Below, in pieces: positions 1-7,896 of a stretch of DNA of 64,000 bases (positions are counted from its first letter, which is position 1; each line of letters begins with the position of its first letter). Source of the stretch: JADMIH01 sp035274425. Lineage in GTDB: Bacteria > Chloroflexota > Chloroflexia > QHBQ01 > JADMIH01. The notes under the pieces were generated by a model, which was given only the letters and a program-made list of their open reading frames with translations, was not told where the DNA came from and searched no databases. Position numbers and translations under genes: made by a program. Location of the stretch: positions 1 through 64,000 of the forward strand of contig DATEOC010000088.1 of assembly GCA_035274425.1 (NCBI GenBank). Direction: 5' to 3'.

Positions 1-1
1 T

Positions 2-655
2 ACCACTGTGCCTAGCGCCACAGCTACGACGTGTACAATCTCCTTCACGGACGTGCCGCCAGACCACACCTTCTACTCCTTCGTCAGATGCCTGGCGTGT
101 AGGGGTATCATCTCCGGCTACTCCGACGGTACGTTCAAGCCAGGGAATGAGATAACGAGAGGGCAGATAGCCAAGATGGTCTCCAATGCCGCTGGCTTCT
201 CCGAGGACCCAGGTCCCCAGATATACGAAGACGTAGACCCCTCCAATCCTTTCTACCAGTGGATCAATCGCCTCTCGATGAGAGGGCACATGGGAGGGTA
301 CAACTGTGGGTTAGTGCCAGAGGAGCCGTGTGTCCCTCCTGACAATCGACCGTACTTCAGGCCGTTCGCCAACGCCACGCGTGGACAGCTATCGAAGATA
401 GTCTCCAACGCGGCAGGGATAGGAGGAGACCCCACAGGTCAAATCTACACGGACGTGCCGGAAGGCAACCCCTTCTACGTATGGATCATGCGTCTAACCC
501 AATTGGGAGTGATGGGAGGCTACCCATGTGGAGGAGAGGGAGAGCCTTGCGATGACGAGAACCGACCATACTTCCGGCCATTCACCAACGTGACGAGAGG
601 TCAGGCATCAAAGATAGTGGCTAACACCTTCTATCCCAACTGCGAGAGTCGCTGA
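2..655 (+). CDS. SLH-domain surface protein, C-terminal part (5' end outside window)
   Basis: Only the C-terminal part is present. The reading frame is open to the left edge and begins in a Thr/Pro/Ser-rich linker, so the GTG at 8 is probably not the true start. It holds three SLH-like repeats of about 65 residues, each with an FxDVxxxxxFYxxxxxL core, a GGY or SGY turn and a closing TRGQ..KIV helix. Repeats 2 and 3 carry an extra loop with paired cysteines before NRPYFRP. The nearest relative is the SLH tail of the gene at 5361, with near-identical repeat 1. SLH domains usually anchor exported proteins to cell-wall polymers; the upstream functional domain is not visible here. A hairpin terminator follows at 694. 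Confidence 0.85.
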   Translation, partial: TTVPSATATTCTISFTDVPPDHTFYSFVRCLACRGIISGYSDGTFKPGNEITRGQIAKMVSNAAGFSEDPGPQIYEDVDPSNPFYQWINRLSMRGHMGGYNCGLVPEEPCVPPDNRPYFRPFANATRGQLSKIVSNAAGIGGDPTGQIYTDVPEGNPFYVWIMRLTQLGVMGGYPCGGEGEPCDDENRPYFRPFTNVTRGQASKIVANTFYPNCESR

Positions 656-693
656 GACAGGCTGAGCAGGTCAGGTACATAAATCAGGATTAG

Positions 694-725
694 GGGGAGG
701 GATAGCAAAATCGCTATCCCTCCCC
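694..725 (+). terminator. Hairpin terminator after the SLH gene
   Basis: Two 13-bp arms (GGGGAGGGATAGC and its complement) enclose a 6-nt loop, followed by a short T-containing stretch. It lies 39 bp after the SLH-gene stop codon. Confidence 0.7.
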
Positions 726-792
726 TCTTATTAGTTACTATGTTTAAGTGTCTACTTCTGAGAGGGTGCGCAAGAACTGCACGCCTTAGCCT

Positions 793-880
793 GTCATTCT
801 GAGCGCAGCGAAGAATCTAAAGCTCTCGGGGCGTGTACTAGGGTAAGCATCCTAGATTCTTCGCTGCGCTCAGAATGACA
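793..880. repeat. Palindromic intergenic repeat, copy 1 (GTCATTCTGAGCG family)
   Basis: An inverted repeat with arms of about 26 bp starting GTCATTCTGAGCGCAGCGAA and ending in its complement, around a central stretch of about 35 bp. Related palindromes occur at 4648, 32977 and 51204 with GTCATTCCGAACGAAGTGAG arms, so this is the most diverged copy. It has no coding capacity. It occupies much of the 381-bp gap 656-1036, whose remainder holds only the terminator at 694 and no other recognisable signal. Confidence 0.75.
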
Positions 881-1036
881 CTCATTGCTTTACACCTTGC
901 CGTACACTTTTGGACACCATCTATGCATTGGGAAGATACTGGCCGCAGAGGTGAATATGGTAAACTTGAGTCGTGCCCGCGATAGAATCGTGTTTGTCTG
1001 CGCCTGCCCGCAAGAACCTTTTGGGGATTTTGAGAC

Positions 1037-3436
1037 ATGGTGACCAGCCAACAAGCGTATAGAACACAATATGACCGCGATAATATTCGGCGAGAACTGA
1101 CCCGACTCTTTGGGCACGAGAGCTTCACGGGGAGACAGGAAGAGGTCATCGCGCAGGTGATGACCGGTGTCGATACCATCGCGGTGATGCCTACTGGGGC
1201 CGGGAAGTCGCTCTGCTACCAGTTGCCCGCGATGCTCCTCCCTGGAGTAACGCTGGTGATTTCGCCCCTCATCGCACTGATGAAGGACCAATTCGACTCC
1301 CTGCCGGGGGAGGTGTACGAGCAGACGACCTTCATCAACTCCACGCTGGGGCTGGACGATACGATGCAGCGCATGGCGGAGATATTGTCGGGGCGGTACA
1401 AGTTGGTCTACTGCGCGCCGGAGAGGTTGCGGCAGCAAGTCTTCCTGGACGCGTTGCGGAAGGCGCGCATCTCTATGCTCGTTGTGGACGAGGCGCATTG
1501 CGTTTCGATGTGGGGGCACGACTTCAGGCCGGATTACCTCTTCATAGGAAAGTGCCTCCCCACTCTGGGCCGCCCTATCCTCCTGGCGCTTACAGCGACG
1601 GCGACCCCGCAGATGCGCGAGGAGATAGGCCAGCAGCTTGGGCGGACGTTGAAGCCCGTAGTTGCAAGCGTCTTTCGCTCCAACCTCTATTACGAGGTAG
1701 AGGAGCTTGCCGACAAAGAGGGGAAGATGAGGCGGCTCATCGAGATATGCCGGGCGCAGCGCGGTTCAGGCGTTGTCTACGCGAGGAGCCGCGAGACGTG
1801 CGAGCAGCTTGCCGCTATGCTGAGGCGGGCTGGCGTGCAGGCAGCCCATTACCACGCAGGCATGCTCCCCGAAGAGAGAACGCGCACCCAGGAGATGTTC
1901 ATGCTCGACAGGGTGCGGGTGATAGTGGCGACTATCGCCTTCGGTATGGGGATAGACAAGAGCAACGTGCGCTTCATAGTCCATTTCAGCCCGCCGGGGT
2001 CCCTTGAGAGCTACGTGCAGGAGTCGGGGCGAGCAGGGCGCGACGGCAGGCCGTCACGATGCGTGTTGTTTATCACGCAGGGAGATAAGAGCAACCTCAC
2101 GCGCTGGAAGCGGCAGGAGATGCTTGGGCTTGAGGAGCTGAGGACCGCCTACAGGGAGATAGCGCGTTACGTCCCTGAAGGGAAAGCCGCATTCGCCAAC
2201 CTGGACGCGCTGGGGCAGGGGAGCGATGGAGAGAAGGGGAAGTTGGACGGCACGCAGGCGCGGGTGAGCGTGAGCATGTTGGAGCGGGCGGGGCTTATCA
2301 GCCGGCATTTTGACGCTCCCCGTACTGCTATGCTGCACCTGACGGCCTCCGGCGCGCAGGCGGGAGATGAGGAGTTCAGAAGGTTTGTAGGAGCGGCGAG
2401 GCTTGTCGAGGGGCAGAACTTCAAGCGAGATACCCCATACCTGGCAAACACGCTCGGTATCCCACCGGATGAGTTGGAGAGAAAGATGCTCGGCTGGCAG
2501 GAGCGAGGCTGGGTGAGGTTCAGGGGGGAGAGGCGCGAGCCAGTAGTGGAGCGCGTAGCCGCTCCCAAGAACGCATCCGCCGTGATAGAGAGGCTGCTGA
2601 GCCAGCAGGACGAGGTCTACCAGCTTGCCATCAAGCAGATTATGCAGTACGCAAGCACGACTGACAGGTGCAGGCACAAGATGTTGGCGCACCACCTCGG
2701 AGAGGCAATTGGCAACTGTGAGACAAGCTGCGACTATTGCGCCCCTCCCCTCGACCGCCCCACCCAGAAAGAGCACCAGATCGCGGAGCTACCAGACAAC
2801 CCCGGCCAGATTATCGTAAGCTGCCTCGCGAGCTTCCCGTTCAACGCCGGGAAGCCTAGCCTCGTCAACGCGCTGATGGGGTCGGCTGCGAGCAACGTGC
2901 AGGCGGACCGTATCAGGCACTTCAGCGCGCTGGCGGGGGCTGTGAAGGCATCCATCGAAAGGGCCATTGACCAGCTTGTGGAAGAGGGCTACCTTTCCTT
3001 CTACGAGCACCAGGATGGCTACAGGCTGCTGGGGATTACGCCGGATGGCCTTGAAGGAGTGCCGACAGGCACTGTTACGCTCAAGCCAAAGAAGGAAAAG
3101 AAGCCCGAAAGAGTCGAGCCTAGAGAGCGAGAGTTGCGCCCGAAGTACGAGCGTAGGCAAGTGGAGAGCATGGCGGGAGAGGAACGAGAGCTTACGCCGG
3201 CAGAGTTTGACTTATTCGAGAGGCTGCGGGCGTGGCGGCGCATGACTGCCAACCGCGAGGGGTTGCCTCCGTACGTCATCTCACACGATAAAACGCTCAG
3301 GGCAATTGCCCAGCGCAGGCCAACCACCCCCACGGAACTGCTGACGATAAAGGGGATAAGTGAGCGGACATTGGAGAAGTACGGGGCTGAGCTGATGGAG
3401 GTCATTGGGCAGGAGGAAGGCGACCCGGCTGAATAG
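1037..3436 (+). CDS. recQ: ATP-dependent DNA helicase RecQ
   Basis: A RecQ-family 3'-5' DNA helicase for recombinational repair and fork processing in the cytoplasm. Domains in order: SF2 helicase core with Walker A TGAGKS near residues 53-58, DEAH box at 151-154, TATAT motif III, motif V AFGMGIDK and motif VI QESGRAGRDG; a RecQ-C-terminal zinc-binding region with the C-x(n)-CETSCDYC signature near 565-585; a winged helix; a charged linker; and an HRDC domain over the last 80 residues (VISHDKTLRAIA, LLTIKGISERTLEKYG). The length of 799 aa is longer than E. coli RecQ (about 610), mainly through the linker between winged helix and HRDC. The ATG at 1037 follows a GGGGAT stretch. It appears monocistronic. 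Confidence 0.96.
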   Translation: MVTSQQAYRTQYDRDNIRRELTRLFGHESFTGRQEEVIAQVMTGVDTIAVMPTGAGKSLCYQLPAMLLPGVTLVISPLIALMKDQFDSLPGEVYEQTTFINSTLGLDDTMQRMAEILSGRYKLVYCAPERLRQQVFLDALRKARISMLVVDEAHCVSMWGHDFRPDYLFIGKCLPTLGRPILLALTATATPQMREEIGQQLGRTLKPVVASVFRSNLYYEVEELADKEGKMRRLIEICRAQRGSGVVYARSRETCEQLAAMLRRAGVQAAHYHAGMLPEERTRTQEMFMLDRVRVIVATIAFGMGIDKSNVRFIVHFSPPGSLESYVQESGRAGRDGRPSRCVLFITQGDKSNLTRWKRQEMLGLEELRTAYREIARYVPEGKAAFANLDALGQGSDGEKGKLDGTQARVSVSMLERAGLISRHFDAPRTAMLHLTASGAQAGDEEFRRFVGAARLVEGQNFKRDTPYLANTLGIPPDELERKMLGWQERGWVRFRGERREPVVERVAAPKNASAVIERLLSQQDEVYQLAIKQIMQYASTTDRCRHKMLAHHLGEAIGNCETSCDYCAPPLDRPTQKEHQIAELPDNPGQIIVSCLASFPFNAGKPSLVNALMGSAASNVQADRIRHFSALAGAVKASIERAIDQLVEEGYLSFYEHQDGYRLLGITPDGLEGVPTGTVTLKPKKEKKPERVEPRERELRPKYERRQVESMAGEERELTPAEFDLFERLRAWRRMTANREGLPPYVISHDKTLRAIAQRRPTTPTELLTIKGISERTLEKYGAELMEVIGQEEGDPAE

Positions 3437-3460
3437 AAACGCACTACACATGTAGAAAGC

Positions 3461-3484
3461 GCCCGGCAGATAAATCTGCCGGGC
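3461..3484. terminator. Hairpin between convergent recQ and membrane-protein genes
   Basis: GCCCGGCAGA and its complement around a short TAAA loop. It sits between the 3' ends of recQ and the convergent gene at 3515, so it could end both transcripts. No strong T-run is present on either side. Confidence 0.55.
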
Positions 3485-3514
3485 GGGATTCAATGACAAG
3501 TTCTGACTACAGAA

Positions 3515-4069
3515 TCAGGGGCCGCCAATGACCCGACGGGCACGGCCCCAGAAGATGCCGAGTGCTATCAGGCCGCCGAAGACGACTATGCCCGCGAAGA
3601 GGGGAGTGAGGGGGCGAGATAGTAAGTCGAAAGCGAAGGCGAATACAAAGACAAGCATGGCGTTGACCACAGCCAACTTCCAGATCTCGCCATCGCCCGT
3701 GTGAAGCACAGGGAAGACCTTGCGCCCGATGATGGCATTCGCCCAGCCGGAGGGTCGCCTGAGGTTGGAGAGGGTCAAAAAGGCGACGAAGATCGAAGTA
3801 TAGAGGGCAGTGGCGAACGCGCCGAACAGCGACGGCACAATAAGGACCAGCACTACCACCGCGACCGCCAGGCCGATTATCCAGAAAGCGATCCGCTCCA
3901 GGCGAGAGCGTGGGACGGGAAGGCGGCGTGACATGCCCGAAGCCTGGGGCTTGCCCGCCGGCTGCTCCTCGATTGTGACGATGGGGCCACCTTTGACGCG
4001 GTCTGAGTGGACCGATGCCTGTGCCTGCTGCTGGCCGCTCGCCCGCTGGTTCCTTATGAAGTTCATCAT
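3515..4069 (-). CDS. Four-helix membrane protein of unknown function
   Basis: The 184-aa product is not recognised. It has a polar 50-residue N-terminal segment rich in Gln and Ser, then about four hydrophobic helices in two pairs (RIAFWIIGLAVAVVVLVLI and a neighbour; LAVVNAMLVFVFAFAF and a neighbour), separated by a polar loop with GRKVFPVLHTGDGEIW. The C-terminus is short and basic. AGGAGTAAGC before the ATG acts as ribosome binding site; M1 or M2 could both serve. A TATAAT box on the minus strand at 4096-4101 puts transcription start just upstream. The next gene on the strand (4178) is also a small membrane protein. Confidence 0.7.
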   Translation of the reverse strand: MMNFIRNQRASGQQQAQASVHSDRVKGGPIVTIEEQPAGKPQASGMSRRLPVPRSRLERIAFWIIGLAVAVVVLVLIVPSLFGAFATALYTSIFVAFLTLSNLRRPSGWANAIIGRKVFPVLHTGDGEIWKLAVVNAMLVFVFAFAFDLLSRPLTPLFAGIVVFGGLIALGIFWGRARRVIGGP

Positions 4070-4177
4070 GCTTACTCCTAACTTTCCTTTAGCCCATTAT
4101 ATACGCAATGACACACCCCCACGTTACACGAATCGTTATCGAACTGCCAGGGAAGCGTCCTGGTGGCTTTCTTACTT

Positions 4178-4582
4178 TCACGGTACATCGAGGGTCAACA
4201 GGCGGGTGTCGCCCTGCGATTGGCTGTCGGCGTGGTGGATGACTACCTCTAACTTATGCTGATCCTCGATATGGCGGAACTCGAGGATATTACGCTGGCC
4301 GTTGCTATTCAGGTCGAGGAAGTAGGTCGTCCCTTCACGGAAAGAGTAGTTGCTGAGGACGAAGTCATCGGAGCCTATGCGGAGGACGGTGCCACCCAGG
4401 AGGCTTATCGTTACAGGTCCCGATTGCAGCGCCACCACCAGGGTTCCCAGACAGCCACACATCGCCAGGAGGAGAGTGAGACACCCAATCTTGAGCGTAC
4501 GGCGCACGGTATTCGCCCCTTGCGCAGGAGGCTTCTCCTCGGTGGGCGCGATTACCAGTTCGGGCTTTTCTGCTTCTTCCAT
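4178..4582 (-). CDS. Single-pass membrane-anchored hypothetical protein
   Basis: The 134-aa product starts with about 28 acidic and Pro-rich residues, followed by one hydrophobic helix (IGCLTLLLAMCGCLGTLVVAL). The remaining 80 residues look like an all-beta extracytoplasmic domain (GPVTISLLGGTVLRIGSDDF and a following Tyr/Thr-rich stretch). It may be anchored with the C-terminal domain outside. The Cys pattern inside the helix does not form a convincing lipobox near the N-terminus. No known family is recognised. It reads in the same direction as 3515-4069, 108 bp upstream of it. Confidence 0.65.
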   Translation of the reverse strand: MEEAEKPELVIAPTEEKPPAQGANTVRRTLKIGCLTLLLAMCGCLGTLVVALQSGPVTISLLGGTVLRIGSDDFVLSNYSFREGTTYFLDLNSNGQRNILEFRHIEDQHKLEVVIHHADSQSQGDTRLLTLDVP

Positions 4583-4647
4583 GAGAGATAGAGTTTCTAA
4601 TCCCAGGTGAATCTTAGAGGGTATTTACCAATGAGTGTAAGAAGAGT

Positions 4648-4726
4648 GTCATTCCGAACGAAGTGAGGAATCTAGGTCTCTATCTACCTGGCAAGCTGGG
4701 AGATTCCTCACTTCGTTCGGAATGAT
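4648..4726. repeat. Palindromic intergenic repeat, copy 2 (GTCATTCCGAACG family)
   Basis: GTCATTCCGAACGAAGTGAG and following bases pair with a near-perfect complement 30 bp later. It lies in the 346-bp gap 4583-4928 between divergent genes. The same gap also holds the shared-loop hairpin at 4794 and the promoter of the gene at 4929. Confidence 0.8.
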
Positions 4727-4793
4727 AAGTGTAGAGGTGCTTCGCTACGGCATACTCCTCAGCCTTCGTCATCGTTGTGAAACACCCTCTTAT

Positions 4794-4823
4794 CTTCACA
4801 TAGACTTCTCTTAAGATGTGAAG
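4794..4823. repeat. Shared-loop hairpin, copy 1
   Basis: The 8-bp stem CTTCACAT/ATGTGAAG encloses the 14-nt loop AGACTTCTCTTAAG. The loop recurs with unrelated stems at 17052, 17149 and 17232. About 25 bp after the stem (TTTAGTTTGTGACCCTCTC) resembles the flank of the copy at 17232. The function is unknown. Confidence 0.7.
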
Positions 4824-4889
4824 TTTAGTTTGTGACCCTCTCTACTGCCTCTCCCCTGGTCTGAACGCTTATGCCACGGGGAGATTAGC

Positions 4890-4899
4890 GTGCTATAAT
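4890..4899 (+). promoter_or_regulatory. Extended -10 promoter of the ABM monooxygenase gene
   Basis: TGCTATAAT is an extended -10 element (TGn plus TATAAT at 4894-4899). No good -35 was seen. It lies 30 bp before the GGAGAGGAGG ribosome binding site region and the ATG at 4929. Confidence 0.6.
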
Positions 4900-4928
4900 T
4901 TACCACATTTGGAGAGGAGGCACACGCT

Positions 4929-5255
4929 ATGATAGTCGTTATGGTGCGTATACCGGTAGGGAGTGACGAGGAAGGCGACGGTCTGGTGAACAGGTTCAAG
5001 AACAGGGCGGGGTTGGTGAACAAGCATCCGGGGTTCATGGGGTTCGAGCTGCTGAAGGGAGAGGGAGAGTATGTATCGATGACACGCTGGGCGGACCAGC
5101 AGAGCCTGGACGCATGGATGCAAAGCCAGGCTCACGAGCAAGCTCACGCCAGAGTGCCTGCGGCGATGGGAGGCTCTCATGCGCAGGAAGGCAGCAGGCC
5201 AATGGGCGGAGGCAGCGTGAGCAGCTATGAGGTGGTGATACCTGGAAGGGAGTAA
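4929..5255 (+). CDS. ABM-fold monooxygenase, heme-degrading (HmoA/IsdG-like) type
   Basis: The 108-aa protein has the antibiotic-biosynthesis-monooxygenase ferredoxin-like fold pattern: a beta strand with MVRIPV, a helix containing VNRFKNRAGLVNKHPGFMGFELL, a YVSMTRWAD strand, and a helix with SLDAWMQSQAHEQAHA. The KHPGF..FELL and W.D..S...W signatures match the HmoA/IsdG branch, which opens heme to release iron. The substrate cannot be fixed from sequence, because quinone-oxidising ABM proteins look similar. The C-terminal 25 residues are Gly- and Met-rich and atypical. A strong ribosome binding site (GGAGAGGAGG) precedes the ATG, and the gene is monocistronic. Confidence 0.8.
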   Translation: MIVVMVRIPVGSDEEGDGLVNRFKNRAGLVNKHPGFMGFELLKGEGEYVSMTRWADQQSLDAWMQSQAHEQAHARVPAAMGGSHAQEGSRPMGGGSVSSYEVVIPGRE

Positions 5256-5360
5256 TACACATATGTGCAAATAGCTTAGCTTACTGTGACCTTCTCACTA
5301 TAATGGCTGCAACCAGCTTTTTACGGAAGCGCGGGTCTTGCCCATCGGGAGGGGTCACAA

Positions 5361-6962
5361 ATGAAAATCAGCTTCGCACGTAACGCTTACTTGGTCCTGG
5401 CAGCTATTGGCCTGCTGGCAGCCACCTCCATGGCCCTCGCTTTGCAGCATACCCATGTAGCAGTCGCGGATGGGGTGGCCTTCCAGCGCGGGGATGTGTT
5501 CGCCGGAACGGGCAACGGTAAGGTGAAGCATTTCAGCTCATCGGGCGTACTGATCGATACGCTCGATACCACAAGCGGCAGCAATGAAGAGACCGGGATG
5601 TGCTTCGACGGCCAGGGGAATCTGTACGTGACGAACTGGACCGCCAACAGCATGACCAAGTTCAATAACAAAGGGATATTGATAGGCCACCCCTGGGGAC
5701 CGACCTTCAACAGCCACCCTGAGAGCTGCGTAGTGGACGAGGCAGGCAACGTCTACGTAGGGGAGTCGGACGACAGCGCCCGCATCTTCAAGTTCGACTC
5801 CAACGGCGTGGAGCTGGCGACGTACAGCCCCCAGGTTGAAGACCGGGGAGTGGACTGGCTCGACCTTGCCCCGGACCAATGTACGATCTTTTACACGTCG
5901 GAAGGGAACGCGGTCAAGAGGTTCGACGTATGCACGAATACGCAATTGCCCGATTTCAGGTCGGACCTCGATGGGCCGTGCTTCGCCCTGAAAGTACGCA
6001 TCAACGGCGAGGTCATGGTGTCGTGTGAGAGCCAGATTTACCGCCTCAGCTTCACAGGGACGACGATAGAGACTTATGAAGCGAGCGCCTACGGCGAGAC
6101 GGGCACGCTCTTCGCTCAGAATCTCGACCCGGACGGCACTTCCTTCTGGACGGGGGGCTACGGCTCGGGGCAGATATACAGGATCGATAGAGCGACGGGT
6201 GGACTTGTACATGATTTTGATTCGGAGCCTGAGACGTTCCTTGCAGGGCTGGCGGTATTCGGGGAGACCACAGCGGCACAGCCTACGCCGACGCCCGGTA
6301 ACGGCACGCCAACCGCGACGGCATGCCCCGTGCAGTTCTCGGATGTGACGCCAGGAAACCCCTTCTACCCGTTTGTGAGATGCCTGGCGTGCAGAGGCAT
6401 AATCAGCGGCTATTCGGATGGGACGTACAGGCCGGGGAACAACATCACGCGGGGGCAGATATCGAAGATGGTAGCCATCTCGGCGAGCTTCGATGAGGAC
6501 CCAAATCCGCAGGTGTTCGAGGACGTGCCGCCTACAAACCAGTTCTACGTATGGATAAACAGGCTGGAGCGGCGCGGGCTGATGACCGGCTACCCATGCG
6601 GCGCGGCTAGCGAGCCATGCGTGCCACCAGGCAACAGACCATACTTCCGGTGGGGCGCGGACGCAACGCGTGCGCAGCTTGCCAAGATAGTGTCGAATGG
6701 CGCGGCATATAGCGACCCGCCTGGGGAGCAGTTCTTCACCGACGTGCTACCCTCGAACACCTTCTATACGTTCATCTCACGCCTGTCCGCACGAGGAATA
6801 ATAGGTGGATACCCATGCGGCGGAGTGAACCCTTTGACGGGAGAGGCCGAGCCGTGTGACGCGCAAAGCAGACCGTACTTCCGCCCCAACCTCCCTGTGA
6901 CGAGAGGGCAGGCGGTTAAGATCGTAGCGACCACCTTTTTGCCCGGGTGCCAAACACCGTAA
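5361..6962 (+). CDS. Secreted beta-propeller protein with SLH triplet
   Basis: The 533-aa protein has an N-terminal signal peptide (basic start, hydrophobic AAIGLLAATSMALAL, cleavage probably near residue 36). Residues about 45-305 contain repeated blades such as GNLYVTNWT..MTKFNN and GNVYVGESDDSARIFKFD, typical of NHL or YncE-like propellers. A Thr/Pro linker (TPTPGNGTPT) leads to three SLH-like repeats (about 325-530) with the paired-cysteine loops CGAASEPC and CGGVNPLTGEAEPC. It is probably exported and held on the cell wall by the SLH part, with the propeller displayed. GGGAGGGG before the ATG is the ribosome binding site, and a TATAAT occurs at 5299. The propeller's ligand is unknown. 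Confidence 0.88.
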   Translation: MKISFARNAYLVLAAIGLLAATSMALALQHTHVAVADGVAFQRGDVFAGTGNGKVKHFSSSGVLIDTLDTTSGSNEETGMCFDGQGNLYVTNWTANSMTKFNNKGILIGHPWGPTFNSHPESCVVDEAGNVYVGESDDSARIFKFDSNGVELATYSPQVEDRGVDWLDLAPDQCTIFYTSEGNAVKRFDVCTNTQLPDFRSDLDGPCFALKVRINGEVMVSCESQIYRLSFTGTTIETYEASAYGETGTLFAQNLDPDGTSFWTGGYGSGQIYRIDRATGGLVHDFDSEPETFLAGLAVFGETTAAQPTPTPGNGTPTATACPVQFSDVTPGNPFYPFVRCLACRGIISGYSDGTYRPGNNITRGQISKMVAISASFDEDPNPQVFEDVPPTNQFYVWINRLERRGLMTGYPCGAASEPCVPPGNRPYFRWGADATRAQLAKIVSNGAAYSDPPGEQFFTDVLPSNTFYTFISRLSARGIIGGYPCGGVNPLTGEAEPCDAQSRPYFRPNLPVTRGQAVKIVATTFLPGCQTP

Positions 6963-7103
6963 AGCCGAAAAGCCACGTCAGCAGTAATCTGCGATAATCT
7001 CATTTACAGCGGATGCCAGGAGACTTAAGAGCAGAGAAACCAGGGCCTGCTTATATCACACGAATATACAGGAGTCAAATATAGCAATACCACTTCTTTC
7101 AAA

Positions 7104-7595
7104 TCACAGACCTCCCCTGTCTTGAGAACTGGTAGTTCCCATAAGTCCGACACCCGCATCTGCGGCTTTCATTTGGCCTTCAAGAATCTTCAATTCGGTT
7201 TCACGCGCGCCTTTCAACATTTCTCTTCCGATCTCACGAAGTTCCTTTGCGGTTTCTATCGTGGTTCTGTAGTGATAAAAGCGAAGATAGGCACCGGAGA
7301 TCATCAATATGGTTGCAAAGGCGATTACTACCACGAATTCTAATTGCTCGAGATGGGCTGTTCGAAACCCAAAGAGTTCTAATTTCAGGATTAACACAGT
7401 AAAGACTACAACAGTTCCAAAAGCGAGAAGAAAAGTGCTGACACTCTTATCGGCAATCGTTGAGACCCCTTGCATCGCCTTCACAACAGTGGCAGTAAGA
7501 GCATCAAACTGCTGTGTGACAGCCCCACTGATACGATCCTGAACGTCCGATGCTTGCTCCGATGTTTGGTTTCTTACTTGAGGTGGATTTTGCAT
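7104..7595 (-). CDS. Two-helix membrane protein with helical tails, unknown function
   Basis: The 163-aa product has a polar N-terminal helix (residues 1-50), two hydrophobic helices (about 53-72 and 85-104) joined by a short loop, and a charged C-terminal amphipathic helix (TAKELREIGREMLKGARETE). No known family is recognised. The layout resembles small oligomeric membrane adaptors. The base composition is more AT-rich than its neighbours, which may indicate later acquisition. A good promoter lies at 7630-7657 on the same strand. Confidence 0.65.
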   Translation of the reverse strand: MQNPPQVRNQTSEQASDVQDRISGAVTQQFDALTATVVKAMQGVSTIADKSVSTFLLAFGTVVVFTVLILKLELFGFRTAHLEQLEFVVVIAFATILMISGAYLRFYHYRTTIETAKELREIGREMLKGARETELKILEGQMKAADAGVGLMGTTSSQDRGGL

Positions 7596-7629
7596 ATATC
7601 ACTTCCTGCACAAGGTAGTATAGAGTCCT

Positions 7630-7657
7630 ATGTTAGCACCGCACACGGGGTTGTCAA
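7630..7657 (-). promoter_or_regulatory. Sigma70-type promoter for the gene at 7104-7595
   Basis: On the minus strand, TTGACA (7652-7657) and TAACAT (7630-7635) are separated by 16 bp, about 35 bp upstream of the start codon. Confidence 0.6.
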
Positions 7658-7840
7658 CTTCCAGACTTTCTAAGCAGGCTACCTTAAACACAAGATACAG
7701 CCTACTAAGCCAATGACTCAAGTGATCAATTCGCTTGTGCATAACCTATGCTCATCTCAAGGTAACAGAACAATCAGACACTTATGGGTCTGCAAAAGCC
7801 AGATGATTATACATTCTATGAGTATGATTGTCAATAGGAA

Positions 7841-7868
7841 AAGGCCCAATTTCCGGAAATTAGGCCTT
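7841..7868 (-). terminator. Terminator of ffh
   Basis: On the minus strand, AAGGCC-TAATTTCC pairs with GGAAATT-GGGCCTT, followed by TTTTCC. It lies about 30 bp downstream of the ffh stop codon, a normal intrinsic terminator position. Confidence 0.75.
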
Positions 7869-7896
7869 CGAGAGAGTTTGGGGAAAGCGTGCGGAG

